IMG/VR virus record: IMGVR_UViG_3300031898_000211
Span: 1-31,705 of that record
Length of the DNA stretch: 31,705 nucleotides
Source of the DNA: a virus
Reading direction: 5' to 3' (one strand)
Part shown: positions 1-8,705 of the stretch, one piece after another
Layout: each line of letters opens with the position of its first letter
Numbering within the stretch: position 1 is the stretch's first letter
Notes under the pieces: model-generated
Database searches by the model: none
What the model was told of the DNA's origin: nothing
Seen by the model: only the letters and a program-made list of their open reading frames with translations
Made by a program: the position numbers and the translations under genes

Positions 1-401
1 CCTCCGAAATACATGGGATGTCTTGAAATACGGTAAACCCCTTCATTAATCGGTTCATGAAGTGGGGCAGTAGCGAAGGCAACTCCAGCCATGATGCCCA
101 AAACTAGGGTCATTAAACAAATGGGAAGACCTACATAGAACCATATTGTACCTAACTTCAGCGGTAGGAAGAAACTGTAGACAATAGTGAAAGGCATAAT
201 TAGGAAATGAGTAATCAAAGTTACGATCTTTTGAGTTTTACTAAACTCACTCCATGTGAGGGATTTCCCTATTCTCTTTTTTATTGTTTCATTGTTAACC
301 AGAAAAATTGGGAAAAGACCTCCACCCATTGCTAAAAAACCTAAAACTGTAATAATCCAGGCGTTCCAAAAGCCTAACTCAAATTCTGGTGTAAGTGACA
401 T
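1..401 (-). CDS. ICMT/PEMT-like membrane methyltransferase, partial (C-terminus outside window)
   Basis: This open frame runs off the left edge. It starts at ATG 401 after a strong Shine-Dalgarno (AGAGGGGA just upstream) and covers about 133 residues. The protein is hydrophobic, with roughly three membrane segments, and ends in the window with YRISRHPMYFG. That matches the R-HP-Y-G motif of the isoprenylcysteine carboxyl methyltransferase / phospholipid methyltransferase / NnrU superfamily, which uses S-adenosylmethionine at the membrane. The substrate cannot be told, and the C-terminal catalytic part is missing. It is probably a host gene. Confidence 0.6.
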   Translation of the reverse strand, partial: MSLTPEFELGFWNAWIITVLGFLAMGGGLFPIFLVNNETIKKRIGKSLTWSEFSKTQKIVTLITHFLIMPFTIVYSFFLPLKLGTIWFYVGLPICLMTLVLGIMAGVAFATAPLHEPINEGVYRISRHPMYFG

Positions 402-501
402 AGTTCCCCTCTTATAGTTACTATTATCAACTATCTAATACTTTAATCCTCAAACTATGCCTTCGGGACAGTTTCGAAAACGCTCTTGAAATCGCGTCAG
501 C

Positions 502-1269
502 TCAATCAGAAGGAGAAAGACAAGATCTCAGTTCTCTCTTCAGATAGTAGTTGATCTTGTTTTCTTTTAACCATGAAATCAGGGCTGGCAGACTTTTCGC
601 ATAGAATGATCTCGGGACATCGCAGTACTGCATGCTTCCGATGATGAAACGGTCAACGAAGTCTCGTAGCTTCTCGATTATCGATTGTGGATTAGATATG
701 TCCGGTATCCAAGGTTCTATGCTCACGAATGTCTTGATGCCCATGCTATGAGCTTTCTTCAAGGCTTCGATCCGCTTGGTGTTGCCCGGCGCATAGGGCT
801 CCCAGAAAAGAATGTCTTCCAAAGACGTTATTGTGAACCCCACTTCCACATTGTCTAGACCTTGAATCAGATCGTAATCCCTAGTCACTAGAGGACTTTT
901 GGTCAAGATCAAAACATGGAACTGTGAATTCAATAGGACCTCGAGAACTCTTCTCGCCAACCTCGTCTCAGCTTCAATCGGCTGATAGGGGTCCGTCATG
1001 CTGCAGAACATGATTCTTCCAAGACTCAGGGCCTTGATATCTCGTCTCGCTAGCTCAACTGCGTTCTCAACCATCTTGACATCTCGCCAGTCTAAAGGCT
1101 CAGGCTCAAACCGTTTCGTCATCAACCGTGCGTAGCAGTACTTGCAGTTGTGAGCGCAGCCATGGTAGATATTGGCGTTGTAATCCGTCCACTCGACTCC
1201 GGACCTTCTGATCAGAGTCTTCCGCCTAATTGCCACGGCTCTTCTTCTCCAACTCTCGTTTCGCTTCAT
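502..1269 (-). CDS. SPL-family (COG1533-like) radical SAM protein
   Basis: A 255-residue protein. Near residue 38 it carries CAHNCKYCYAR, the CxxxCxxC iron-sulfur motif of radical SAM enzymes, preceded by a YNANIYHGC context typical of the spore-photoproduct-lyase-like family widespread in archaea. Later segments (CSMTDPYQP, ILTKSPLVTRD, VGFTITS, SIEPWIPD) also fit this family. Family members cleave SAM to make a 5'-deoxyadenosyl radical, but most archaeal members have no assigned substrate, so DNA photoproduct repair should not be assumed. It overlaps the end of the upstream 78-aa gene by 44 nt, so the true start may be slightly downstream. Probably host. Confidence 0.75.
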   Translation of the reverse strand: MKRNESWRRRAVAIRRKTLIRRSGVEWTDYNANIYHGCAHNCKYCYARLMTKRFEPEPLDWRDVKMVENAVELARRDIKALSLGRIMFCSMTDPYQPIEAETRLARRVLEVLLNSQFHVLILTKSPLVTRDYDLIQGLDNVEVGFTITSLEDILFWEPYAPGNTKRIEALKKAHSMGIKTFVSIEPWIPDISNPQSIIEKLRDFVDRFIIGSMQYCDVPRSFYAKSLPALISWLKENKINYYLKRELRSCLSPSD

Positions 1270-1462
1270 AGTAGTCTAGGGAGATGTCGATCTCCTCGCT
1301 GTCGAGGCCGCTGGTCCAAGCCTTCTCGATAAGCAACGCCAACTCGAAGACGCCGAGCTTTATTCGCCGAAACTCTTGTCTCTGATACACGAGGAATCGC
1401 TGAATGACTTTCATGCGGTCCCGGGAAAACAGAAATTTAGGCCAAGCCCTGAATCCAATCAT
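1226..1462 (-). CDS. Hypothetical 78-aa protein upstream of the radical SAM gene
   Basis: A small charged, mostly helical protein with no recognised motif. Its composition (mixed Lys/Arg/Glu with hydrophobic positions) looks like real coding sequence rather than a shadow. It reads into the radical SAM gene with a 44-nt overlap in the same direction, suggesting co-transcription and perhaps translational coupling. The function is unknown. The overlap is long, so one of the two starts may be misplaced. Confidence 0.45.
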   Translation of the reverse strand: MIGFRAWPKFLFSRDRMKVIQRFLVYQRQEFRRIKLGVFELALLIEKAWTSGLDSEEIDISLDYYEAKRELEKKSRGN

Positions 1463-1571
1463 CCAGGTCCCAAGATAAACGGTTTAGCGTTCGAAGACCA
1501 AAAGGCTTGAGGCGTCCGAAACTATTCCATCTTCATGTTACTACAGATCTAAGCTGAAAAGTCTTTGAGCG

Positions 1572-4367
1572 CTATTTTCTCCGGCTGAAACGTATCGCAG
1601 CCTTTCTTGTCTCCTCGAGAACGAGTATCAATGGGGCCAGGCTGTAGAGGTAAATCCAATCTGATGGTGAGAGAGGCGCCGTCCCGAAGAGTGGTTGCAG
1701 GAAAGGAGTATACACTATGCACGCTAGGATGGCCAATTGTGACACTATCCCTAGGAAGAGCCATCTGTTCCTTAGTGGGTTCAGTCGGAAAATGGATTCC
1801 GAACTCGATCTGGCGGCGAAGAAGTTGCCCAATTGACCTGCCATTATGCTTGCCATAACGATCGTCGTACCTTTGGCGTATGCTATAGGATCGCTCACTA
1901 TCGCTTGTCCAAAGTTCCATCCTGTAGCCTTCCATGTTTGAAATGCCCAAAACAGTCCGCTGATTGAAATAATGATACCCACGTATAGCCCCCTCACTAA
2001 GATTCCAGGGTCTATCAGCCTGGTTCCTGTTCGTCTTGGCGATTTCTTCATGACACCTGCTTCTGGAGGTTCCATGATAAGAGCTAATGATGGCCAGACA
2101 TCCATAGCAAGGTCGATGGCCAAAACTTGGACGACTAACAGTGGAAGCGGCACCTGTAGCAAGACAAATGCAATGAAGGTTACGAGCTCAGCCCAATTAT
2201 GTGTGTATACATAGTAAACGAATTTTCTCAGGTTGTCGAACATCCCTCTTCCGAGCTTGACACCTTCAATCATCGAGATGAAGTTGTTATCCAACAGTAC
2301 CATGTCGGCTGATTCTCTCGCAACATCTGTGCCGCCTGCACCCATGGCGATGCCTACTTCGCCTTCCATTAAAGCTGGCGCATCGTTTAATCCGTCTCCA
2401 GTGACCGCTACCGTTTCGCCTTTTGATTTAAGGGCCCGGACTATCCTTAATTTTTGTTCCGGAGCGGTTCTCGCAAATACGATTTCCGGGGTATCTAAGA
2501 TTCTTGACAGTTCACTTTCAGAGAGTTTGGAAAGTTCGTGACCCGAAATCAACATATGCCTTGCATGCTCAGGTGAAGTCACAATTTCAACCCTCTTCGC
2601 AATTGCTTCCGCTGTCAGTTCATGGTCTCCAGTCACCATAATGACCCGTATACCTGCGCTTCTAGCGTCCGATACCGCTTTCTCGATCATAGGTCTCGGG
2701 GGGTCGAATAATGCCGCTAAACCGAGGAAGATTAGATCGTGCTCAACTTCTTCTGACGTGAACTCCTTCTTATCTGGGCGTTGAAGAACCCGCGTGCCCA
2801 TAGCGAGAACTCTAAACCCTTCCGCAGCGAAGGCCTCAATCTGTCTCTCTACAACTTTTCGCTCTGCATCATCAAGGAGGACATATTCGTTCTCAAGAAA
2901 TATTCTAGAGCATCTGGAGAGCAGTTCGTGAGGAGCGCCTTTAGTGTATGCGACGATCTTTCCGTTAGATCTTCTGTGAATACTCGTCATTAGGCACCTT
3001 CTCGAATCGAATGGAATCAACCCTATCCTCGGGTTCTTCGCTAGAGCCTCGTTTACGTTGAGGTCACCTTTACCAGCAAAGACCAAGAATGCGCCGTCAG
3101 TTGGATCGCCCAACACAGTCCATCTGGGGATTCTGTCTGAGGGCGCGTTGAGCTTCGCATTATTACAGAAGGCTGCAACCTCGAAGAGCGCTAGAATATG
3201 AGTTCTCTCAGCTCTGCTCGTACGTCTACCTTTAATTGTGGTGAAACCTTGTGGGCTGTATCCATCGCCAGTCACTTCGAAGACCTCGCCGTTGGCCCAA
3301 ACGTTCTTCACCATCATTTCTCCGCTAGTAATAGTGCCTGTCTTGTCGACGCACATCACAGTGGCAGAGCCCAATGTCTCAACAGAGGAGAGGCGCTTGA
3401 CAGCAACATTTCTCTTGGCCATAGCTGATGCGGTTAGCGCAAGAGACAGTGAAACCGTCAGCTGGAATCCTTCTGGAACAAGGCAGATCATTACGCCGAT
3501 CGCGAAGAGCAGGCTGTCAAGCATATTCAGGTTGACCAGCATCTTGGCGACGGCGAAGAAGATGCTTCCCACTAGAATAGCGACTATGAAGTTGATCTTG
3601 GCTGTATAATCGATGTCTTTCTGGAGAGGACTAAGAGGCTCTTTTATGTCACGTGAGAGGGATACGATCTTTCCGAACTCGGTGTCTCTGCCTGTTTTAA
3701 GGACGACGGCTCTGGCTATTCCAGTTACTATGGTGGCTCCTGCAAACACAATGTTCTGATAGTCCATTATGCTGGAGATCGTTGTGCTTGGGCTCATAGT
3801 GGCGAAACGTCTCTGGGGCTCAGATTCGCCTGTGAGGATCGCGTTGTCGACCGATATTTCGAATGCGCTAGTTAGTCTGGCATCGGCAGGAACTCTGTCA
3901 CCCTCTTCTAAGGTTATGATGTCACCAAGAACTACTTCCGCGACATTTACTTCTCTCAGCTGACCATCTCTCATCACTTTTGCTTTGGTGGGAACCAGTC
4001 TCGAGATGGCCTGAACTGCTTTCTCAGCCCTATATTCTTGGACCAAGCTGAAGACCGAATTGAGAATCACAACGCAGAAGATCGCCAATCCCATTTGGAT
4101 GGAGCTCGAATCGTTGTAGGCCCAGCCACTGAAGAACGAGAGTAGCGACGCTACGATCAGTAGGACATTAAATAGGTTCTTAAATTGAGTGAAAAATTTC
4201 TCGGTGGGACTTGTCTTCTTGCCTGAGGGGATTACGTTGGGTCCATATTTCCGAAGCCTTCGCTTTGCTTCCTCTTCAGAAAGACCGACGGGTCCAGTAG
4301 CAAGATCTCGATAGACCTCTTGAACACCAGAAAACGCTGCATGATCATATGACATGACGAACACCAA
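1572..4367 (-). CDS. P-type (P2-like) cation-transporting ATPase
   Basis: A 931-residue integral membrane ion pump, normal length for a P2 ATPase. The order is: N-terminal cation-ATPase domain (residues 1-80), two membrane helices, actuator domain with TGES at 179-182, helix M4 with PEGFQ near 298-302, phosphorylation motif DKTGT with Asp341, nucleotide-binding domain with KGAP, then MVTGD and GDGLNDAP hinge motifs, and six C-terminal helices. PEG in M4 excludes heavy-metal (CPx) pumps and fits Ca2+ or Na+/K+-type transport, but the ion cannot be decided. A second Met (codon 5) could be the start. It stands alone on the minus strand and is probably host. Confidence 0.9.
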   Translation of the reverse strand: MVFVMSYDHAAFSGVQEVYRDLATGPVGLSEEEAKRRLRKYGPNVIPSGKKTSPTEKFFTQFKNLFNVLLIVASLLSFFSGWAYNDSSSIQMGLAIFCVVILNSVFSLVQEYRAEKAVQAISRLVPTKAKVMRDGQLREVNVAEVVLGDIITLEEGDRVPADARLTSAFEISVDNAILTGESEPQRRFATMSPSTTISSIMDYQNIVFAGATIVTGIARAVVLKTGRDTEFGKIVSLSRDIKEPLSPLQKDIDYTAKINFIVAILVGSIFFAVAKMLVNLNMLDSLLFAIGVMICLVPEGFQLTVSLSLALTASAMAKRNVAVKRLSSVETLGSATVMCVDKTGTITSGEMMVKNVWANGEVFEVTGDGYSPQGFTTIKGRRTSRAERTHILALFEVAAFCNNAKLNAPSDRIPRWTVLGDPTDGAFLVFAGKGDLNVNEALAKNPRIGLIPFDSRRCLMTSIHRRSNGKIVAYTKGAPHELLSRCSRIFLENEYVLLDDAERKVVERQIEAFAAEGFRVLAMGTRVLQRPDKKEFTSEEVEHDLIFLGLAALFDPPRPMIEKAVSDARSAGIRVIMVTGDHELTAEAIAKRVEIVTSPEHARHMLISGHELSKLSESELSRILDTPEIVFARTAPEQKLRIVRALKSKGETVAVTGDGLNDAPALMEGEVGIAMGAGGTDVARESADMVLLDNNFISMIEGVKLGRGMFDNLRKFVYYVYTHNWAELVTFIAFVLLQVPLPLLVVQVLAIDLAMDVWPSLALIMEPPEAGVMKKSPRRTGTRLIDPGILVRGLYVGIIISISGLFWAFQTWKATGWNFGQAIVSDPIAYAKGTTIVMASIMAGQLGNFFAARSSSESIFRLNPLRNRWLFLGIVSQLAILACIVYTPFLQPLFGTAPLSPSDWIYLYSLAPLILVLEETRKAAIRFSRRK

Positions 4368-4705
4368 GAGGTCAGGAATCTCACTCTCGTTTGCCCTTTC
4401 AACGTATCCAACTTGACCTCTCCTATAATAAGTGCTCGCTCAATTCCTGTTAGCACCGTCAATATGAAAACAGTATGATACTTTAGGCGTGAAAAGTGCC
4501 AGCTAAAAACCGTTCTGACGAGGTCCAGATAAAAGAGATTGCCTGCTTATGCAGATATTCTATTGAAAATATTCGCAATCCTTGTCAGCCTGCAAAGTCT
4601 TATTTGTAGCTCTTCTAGTGTTTGTAGATCTTGAATGGTTTTCGATCTCGGCCGTGCTTCCTCAAATAGTGAGTTGCGCTCTTGCTCAAAGCCCTAGAGC
4701 TTTCT
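4368..4705. other. Intergenic stretch between ATPase and RHH genes
   Basis: No convincing gene. A 76-aa open frame on the minus strand (4232-4462) overlaps the ATPase start in another frame and looks like a shadow. A short plus-strand frame at 4582-4782 overlaps the RHH gene antisense and is also rejected. The stretch is AT-richer than its surroundings and holds the putative ATPase promoter. The left edge of the provirus could lie here or in 4904-5299. Confidence 0.4.
4423..4430 (-). promoter_or_regulatory. Possible TATA box for the P-type ATPase gene
   Basis: On the minus strand the sequence reads TATTATAG, about 56 nt upstream of the ATPase ATG. This allows a transcript start near 4400 with a short leader. 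Identified only by resemblance to an archaeal TATA element. Confidence 0.3.
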
Positions 4706-4903
4706 TCAGATCCCTAGAGCCTTCTTCTCTTCTTCACTCAGGTAGCGCATCTCAGCTAGATATTTCATCGCCGCTCTTCTAATGAAGACGGAGAGGTTCT
4801 CACGTCGAGACTCAGCGACCTTAGATAGCAACTCTAGATCGCGTTTGGAGAATCTTACATTCACATTCTCCGTCAAGCCGTTTTCATTCATCGAAGAGCT
4901 CAC
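4706..4903 (-). CDS. Ribbon-helix-helix (CopG/Arc-like) DNA-binding protein
   Basis: 65 residues, starting at GTG 4903. The segment NVNVRFSKRDLELLSKVAE followed by SVFIRRAAMKYLAEM has the beta-strand/helix/helix pattern of ribbon-helix-helix regulators, which bind operator DNA as dimers through the strand. It stands alone on the minus strand, divergent from the protease gene that opens the viral plus-strand block. It could be the provirus regulator or a host gene at the junction. An AT-rich TTTTAA element about 47 nt upstream may be its TATA box. Confidence 0.65.
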   Translation of the reverse strand: MSSSMNENGLTENVNVRFSKRDLELLSKVAESRRENLSVFIRRAAMKYLAEMRYLSEEEKKALGI

Positions 4904-5299
4904 AACTCAATACATTCCTATACATTTCTTTGCTCACAATTAAAAGTTTGATTCTTCTTTTGAATCTACCAACGCTGTAGACGCATAGCGTTTGCGTGAT
5001 GCCAGCGATTCGATCCCGGGCCTAGCGGATAGGAGGATCTTCTTATCGCAAAGAATCGATTTGGAAGCCCCTTCAGAGGCAGGCGCAGCGCTCAGAAGCA
5101 GGATCCACTTCGAAAATTGAAGAAAGACGAACTGAACCTGATCTTCAACGACGCTTTCCTCGACCGGGAACAGGCTGAGGTTGTAAGCTTGACTGAATCT
5201 CGTCTTCTCGATGTCGACCGCGGCGAGGTCCTCCGGAACAGCCGATACGTCCGAACCTTCACGCTCTAGGCGTCTTCAGCATTCTCAGAGGTTTTCTAG
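4904..5299. other. 396-nt stretch without a firm gene; candidate left boundary zone
   Basis: The first ~80 nt are AT-rich and probably hold the promoter of the divergent RHH gene. Further right, one plus-strand frame stays open from about 5036 to a TAG at 5267-5269 and contains plausible peptide (LIFNDAFLDREQAEVV) but has only a TTG at 5117 as a start. If real it would be a 50-aa protein or the tail of a decayed gene. A TTCGATCCCGGGC segment near 5010 recalls a tRNA T-arm but cannot form its stem. Confidence 0.3.
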
Positions 5300-6802
5300 T
5301 TGAGTGAAGTAGCAAGAAAGATCCATGCAGATCTCTTAGCGAAGATTCAGGCTGAGCCTGAAAAGAAATTCCAAATTCTGATTCGTCTCGACGAAGAATG
5401 GTTCCAAGAAGTAGGGAAATGGCCGCCCGACGAGGCTTTAGTAAACATAATTAGAGGAGCTTTCGGCTTTTGGAATAGGCGGTTCGGCAACGTTGTCTTT
5501 ATCGAATTCGTGAAAGCTTGGCACCTCCGGTTAAACTACATGGTTTTCGAAATTAAAGGCGAGCTGATTCCTCTCCTCGAGCAGATTCCTCAAGTCGAAT
5601 GGATCTCAGAGCAGCTCACATATCATGCTGTGGGATTTGAACCCACGGAAGAGGGAGTCCCAGGATCAAATCCAATCATTCAGCCTCTCATCAATCAAAT
5701 TGTTCCCTACCTCGGGTTCGATAAGGTCCATAAGGGTCAGAAATTTATCGAGAAAGGACTGGGCAAAGAGGGCCCCCCAGCCGGTATCGCGGATACAGGC
5801 ATCAGCATGAGCACTGGTGAGAAATGGAGTTGGCTCTACGAGAAGCCTGAGGGATCAGACAGAGGACGTTACCGAGTTCTCGAAGGCAAAGACTTCTCAG
5901 GATCGCCTCGTGGCCACATGGACGGAGTCGGCCATGGCTCTCATATTGCAAACATCATGGCATCAGCTGGAAAGAAATATCTCGGCTGCGTTCCACAAGG
6001 ACTCCTCTACTCGGCTAAAGTTCTGAATGACATGGGCTGGGGCTACACGAGTTGGATCATTAAAGGAATCGACTGGCTTGTTGGGAAAGGCTGCAAAGTC
6101 ATCAACCTCAGCTTGGGTAGCGAACAGAACACAGATGGCACAGATGAACTTTCAGTCGCATGCGATAAAGCCTGGGACCTAGGCGTCTACGTTTCCATCG
6201 CAATCGGCAACAACGGAACGAAGAACCGTCCCTACTGTGATGGAACAATCGGTACGCCAGCGTGCAGCAAGAAATGCGCGGTCACCGGCGCCACATCAGG
6301 CGTGAAGAGCCAGCCTGAGCAAACGCAGTACTTCTCTAGCAGACCGCCCACGAAAGACGGCCGCAAATTCGAGTTGAAGTACGTTGTCGCGCCGGGGCTC
6401 AAGATCGCCGGATACGATTCACGTATGAACGAGAAGAGCGGATCATCCTTCGCAGCACCCTGGCATTCAGCTCTCGCATGGATCCTACGCATAGTTCATC
6501 CAGACTGGACCAACGGCCAGGTTTGGCAAGCCATCTATAAAACTGCGGTTCCGCTAGGCTACAAGGACGCGTATGGTCCTGAAGAAGGATTCTGCCTTGA
6601 AGGCTACGGCCGCATAGACGCATGGGCAGCCTACAACTACAAGGCTGAACCTCAGCCTCCTCCAACACCGCCAACACCAACTCCGAAGCCTATCGTGAAA
6701 ATGCTCGTAACAGTCATGGTTGACGGCCACCAAGAGATGCATGAATATCAAGGCCGCGAGATCAAGGTGACTCAGAAAATTGAATCTGGACAAGCTGCGT
6801 AG
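5300..6802 (+). CDS. Subtilisin-like (S8) serine protease with I9-like prodomain
   Basis: 500 residues from TTG 5300. Residues ~20-110 resemble an inhibitor-I9 propeptide (FQILIRLDEEW and VEWISEQLTYHA edges). The S8 domain shows catalytic Asp165 in ADTGIS, His215 in GHGSHIAN, the oxyanion Asn near 304 in AIGNNG, and Ser383 in SGSSFAAP. A proline-rich linker (450-463) leads to a ~37-aa C-terminal tail. There is no signal peptide, so the enzyme should act inside the cell or be packaged in virions. It opens the plus-strand block and overlaps the next membrane-protein gene by 23 nt. Roles in host remodelling, egress or virion maturation are open; the expected maturation protease is a separate gene. 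Confidence 0.85.
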   Translation: MSEVARKIHADLLAKIQAEPEKKFQILIRLDEEWFQEVGKWPPDEALVNIIRGAFGFWNRRFGNVVFIEFVKAWHLRLNYMVFEIKGELIPLLEQIPQVEWISEQLTYHAVGFEPTEEGVPGSNPIIQPLINQIVPYLGFDKVHKGQKFIEKGLGKEGPPAGIADTGISMSTGEKWSWLYEKPEGSDRGRYRVLEGKDFSGSPRGHMDGVGHGSHIANIMASAGKKYLGCVPQGLLYSAKVLNDMGWGYTSWIIKGIDWLVGKGCKVINLSLGSEQNTDGTDELSVACDKAWDLGVYVSIAIGNNGTKNRPYCDGTIGTPACSKKCAVTGATSGVKSQPEQTQYFSSRPPTKDGRKFELKYVVAPGLKIAGYDSRMNEKSGSSFAAPWHSALAWILRIVHPDWTNGQVWQAIYKTAVPLGYKDAYGPEEGFCLEGYGRIDAWAAYNYKAEPQPPPTPPTPTPKPIVKMLVTVMVDGHQEMHEYQGREIKVTQKIESGQAA

Positions 6803-7472
6803 AATCGTCTTCTTCAGCATTCTAGCGGTCTTAGCGGCAGCCGTTATTGCGCTTTATCTTAAGACGCTTCCGCTGCTGGCGCCGGGACCAGACTACCTAG
6901 GACAAATTCTCTCGTACCTTCAATCCGAAGGATTCAACATTCTTTGGCAAACCGAGGGCTCCGGACCTATGATCCGGATGATCCCGATTCTTCTAGCAGT
7001 TCTATGGGGCCTCTATGCTCTGCAACGTCTCGTCCTCGACCGATACAGGTTCTATCTCATGTGGACAAACTTAGCTTGGATGCTGCTGACGACAGGCGCC
7101 TTAATCTGGCAGATCATCTTAGCCTCCGCAGCTCAACATTACAATTGGTACTGGAATCCGGCCCTCGGAGCTCCGGGAGAAGGCGATGATGTAACCCACT
7201 TCTTCTCGGGTTTCGCGATCGTAGCCTCCCTCTATAATTTCAACTATTTCGATCTCTTCAAGCTGAAAGGCAGACTTGGAAGATTCGCTGAGGCCGCGTT
7301 TGCCGGAGGCATTACTCTACTTTCAGCGGCTTGGTTTGAGTTCAATGAAGCTTTGCATCCTGAGCAATATCTGTCATTTCCTTGGGACATGAACAAGGAC
7401 TTTGCAATGGCTTTCCTAGCCGTCTTCGTTGCCGCGACCCTCTACTACTTCATCGTCAAATTCGAAGAGTAA
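6780..7472 (+). CDS. Multi-pass membrane protein with DDVTHFFSGF motif (YjdF/DUF2238-like pattern)
   Basis: 230 residues with about six hydrophobic segments. A conserved-looking constellation of polar residues lies in or near the membrane: DDVTHFFSGF, then an FEFNEALHP segment and DMNKDFAMAF. This His/Glu/Asp pattern resembles the YjdF/VanZ-like families, but I cannot assign it firmly. It overlaps the protease gene by 23 nt, which suggests coupled expression; the pair could form a membrane-associated module. The function is unknown. Confidence 0.55.
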   Translation: MNLDKLRRIVFFSILAVLAAAVIALYLKTLPLLAPGPDYLGQILSYLQSEGFNILWQTEGSGPMIRMIPILLAVLWGLYALQRLVLDRYRFYLMWTNLAWMLLTTGALIWQIILASAAQHYNWYWNPALGAPGEGDDVTHFFSGFAIVASLYNFNYFDLFKLKGRLGRFAEAAFAGGITLLSAAWFEFNEALHPEQYLSFPWDMNKDFAMAFLAVFVAATLYYFIVKFEE

Positions 7473-7479
7473 GCTGCCT

Positions 7480-8289
7480 TTGTCCTCGAGATGGGGTCTG
7501 CCGAAACGTCTCTTTCAACCGGCTAGCCTGGTGGATCTGAGCAGAATCCCATCCGGCGAAGTGAACGTTGACAAGCTCAATCTGCGGATGCAAGTCTACC
7601 GAATGTTTCCGCAGAAGACCGTCTTAGACCTGTTCGCGGGCCGAGGCTACCTGTCGAGCCTGTACGCGCCTTATTGCTGGCGTATCATCTGCGTCGAGAA
7701 GGATCCGGAGCAGTTCCGTTTTCTTGAACGTAACATGCGCGATTATAAGCATGCGGTTCTCATCAACGACGACAACATGAATGTATTGGATGCACTCGAT
7801 GAATCGAATGTAACCTACGTCGACTTCGACGCATATGGCTGCCCAAGCTTCCAGATCAAGAAGTTCTTCGAGAAGAACCCGATCCGCCAGGCGCTTATCA
7901 TAAGCGTCACAGACGGAATGCTGCTGAACTTTAGAACTTGGAGCTCAGCCGATCTAAGCAGATATTATCTACAGGACTTCTATCAGAGCCTTGGAGAACG
8001 CTACGGCGATCACGATCGATACCATGTAACGCGAAGCCTAGGCGAATACCTATTCGAGATTCAACGGCGCTTCATAGATATTCTCTGCATGCGGTATCAA
8101 GCGCAAGCCAACTGCCTATACTTCAAAGTCAAGCCGAGCAACACAGTCGCCTACTCCGCATACCTGATCCTCCCGAAGCTGATCGGCGTTACAGACTTCA
8201 AGCGCTACGTAGGCCTCAAAGAGCTGAAGCAGCCAACCCAACAAAAGACGCCGAAGATCAAAGTCACCAAGATAGGTCGTTACGGTTGA
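7480..8289 (+). CDS. Class I SAM-dependent methyltransferase, Trm1-like
   Basis: Motif I VLDLFAGRGY (residues 48-57) and the acidic end of strand 2 (VEKD, 72-75) form the SAM pocket. DFDAYGCP (115-122) resembles the D-PFGSP motif of Trm1, the archaeal/eukaryal tRNA G26 N2-methyltransferase. The C-terminal zinc/tRNA-binding part of Trm1 is not evident, so the target (tRNA, other RNA or DNA) is open. The frame can extend to ATG 7429, but those 17 residues are Ser/Thr-rich and overlap the upstream gene, so I prefer TTG 7480, eight bases after the upstream stop. It ends in a TTGA overlap with the next gene. Confidence 0.7.
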   Translation: MSSRWGLPKRLFQPASLVDLSRIPSGEVNVDKLNLRMQVYRMFPQKTVLDLFAGRGYLSSLYAPYCWRIICVEKDPEQFRFLERNMRDYKHAVLINDDNMNVLDALDESNVTYVDFDAYGCPSFQIKKFFEKNPIRQALIISVTDGMLLNFRTWSSADLSRYYLQDFYQSLGERYGDHDRYHVTRSLGEYLFEIQRRFIDILCMRYQAQANCLYFKVKPSNTVAYSAYLILPKLIGVTDFKRYVGLKELKQPTQQKTPKIKVTKIGRYG

Positions 8290-8705
8290 AGACCTTTCCA
8301 CCCTCAGAAGTAATTGAGATCCTTCGCTCCTTGAAGCGTGGAGACCGCATCGAAGTCCACTGGCTAGACGCAAGTGGATTCAAGAACATGAGCGAGAAGG
8401 AACTCCTCTCGCCTGAGAACTACACGACGCCGAGGGAAACGATAGGCAGATTCTTCGCATTCATCGACAATCATCTGGTCATCACAGCTGAGAGAAGCAT
8501 CGGGGGACCTGACGGACGACCACCGTATGAAGGGTCCTCCATACCCATCGGAACAGTCCAATCGATCGTGGTGTTGATGGCAGCCTCACCGCAACAGAAG
8601 AAGCAGCCGAAGAAACTGTTCAAGCACCATCTCGCACCGATGAAAGTCATTACCGAAATAGTGAAGGTTCCGGTGATCTCAAATGAGTTTGGTCAAATGG
8701 CTTGA
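8286..8705 (+). CDS. Small beta-barrel-like protein, 139 aa
   Basis: Starts at TTG 8286, sharing the bases TTGA with the stop of the methyltransferase gene. The frame is open further upstream, but that part only shadows the methyltransferase. The N-terminal 95 residues alternate in a small-barrel (SH3/Sm-like) manner: RGDRIEVHWLDASG, TIGRFFAFIDNHLVITAE, IPIGTVQSIVVL. A lysine-rich tail follows. It could bind nucleic acid or a protein partner; no family is recognised. It overlaps the next gene by 23 nt. Confidence 0.6.
   Translation: MKTFPPSEVIEILRSLKRGDRIEVHWLDASGFKNMSEKELLSPENYTTPRETIGRFFAFIDNHLVITAERSIGGPDGRPPYEGSSIPIGTVQSIVVLMAASPQQKKQPKKLFKHHLAPMKVITEIVKVPVISNEFGQMA

Noticed and set aside
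1549-1950. 133-aa minus-strand frame inside the ATPase gene
   Set aside because: Same-strand out-of-frame shadow of conserved ATPase sequence.
4232-4462. 76-aa minus-strand frame overlapping the ATPase start
   Set aside because: Overlaps the ATPase N-terminus out of frame and has no recognisable content; probably chance.
4616-4627. CTAGTGTTTGTA resembling CTAGTGTTTTGTA near 31600 as att core
   Set aside because: Differs by one base in length, is short, and a 9-mer match is expected by chance in the region compared.
5000-5040. tRNA-like fragment (TTCGATCCCGGGC) as left attachment half
   Set aside because: No pairing partner for a T-stem, and only loosely similar to the tRNA at 29435-29507 (about 10 of 13 bases); not a convincing att repeat.
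7938-8285. 5' extension of the beta-barrel gene
   Set aside because: Frame is open but Ser/Arg-rich and entirely inside the methyltransferase gene; the TTG at 8286 with TTGA overlap is the sensible start.
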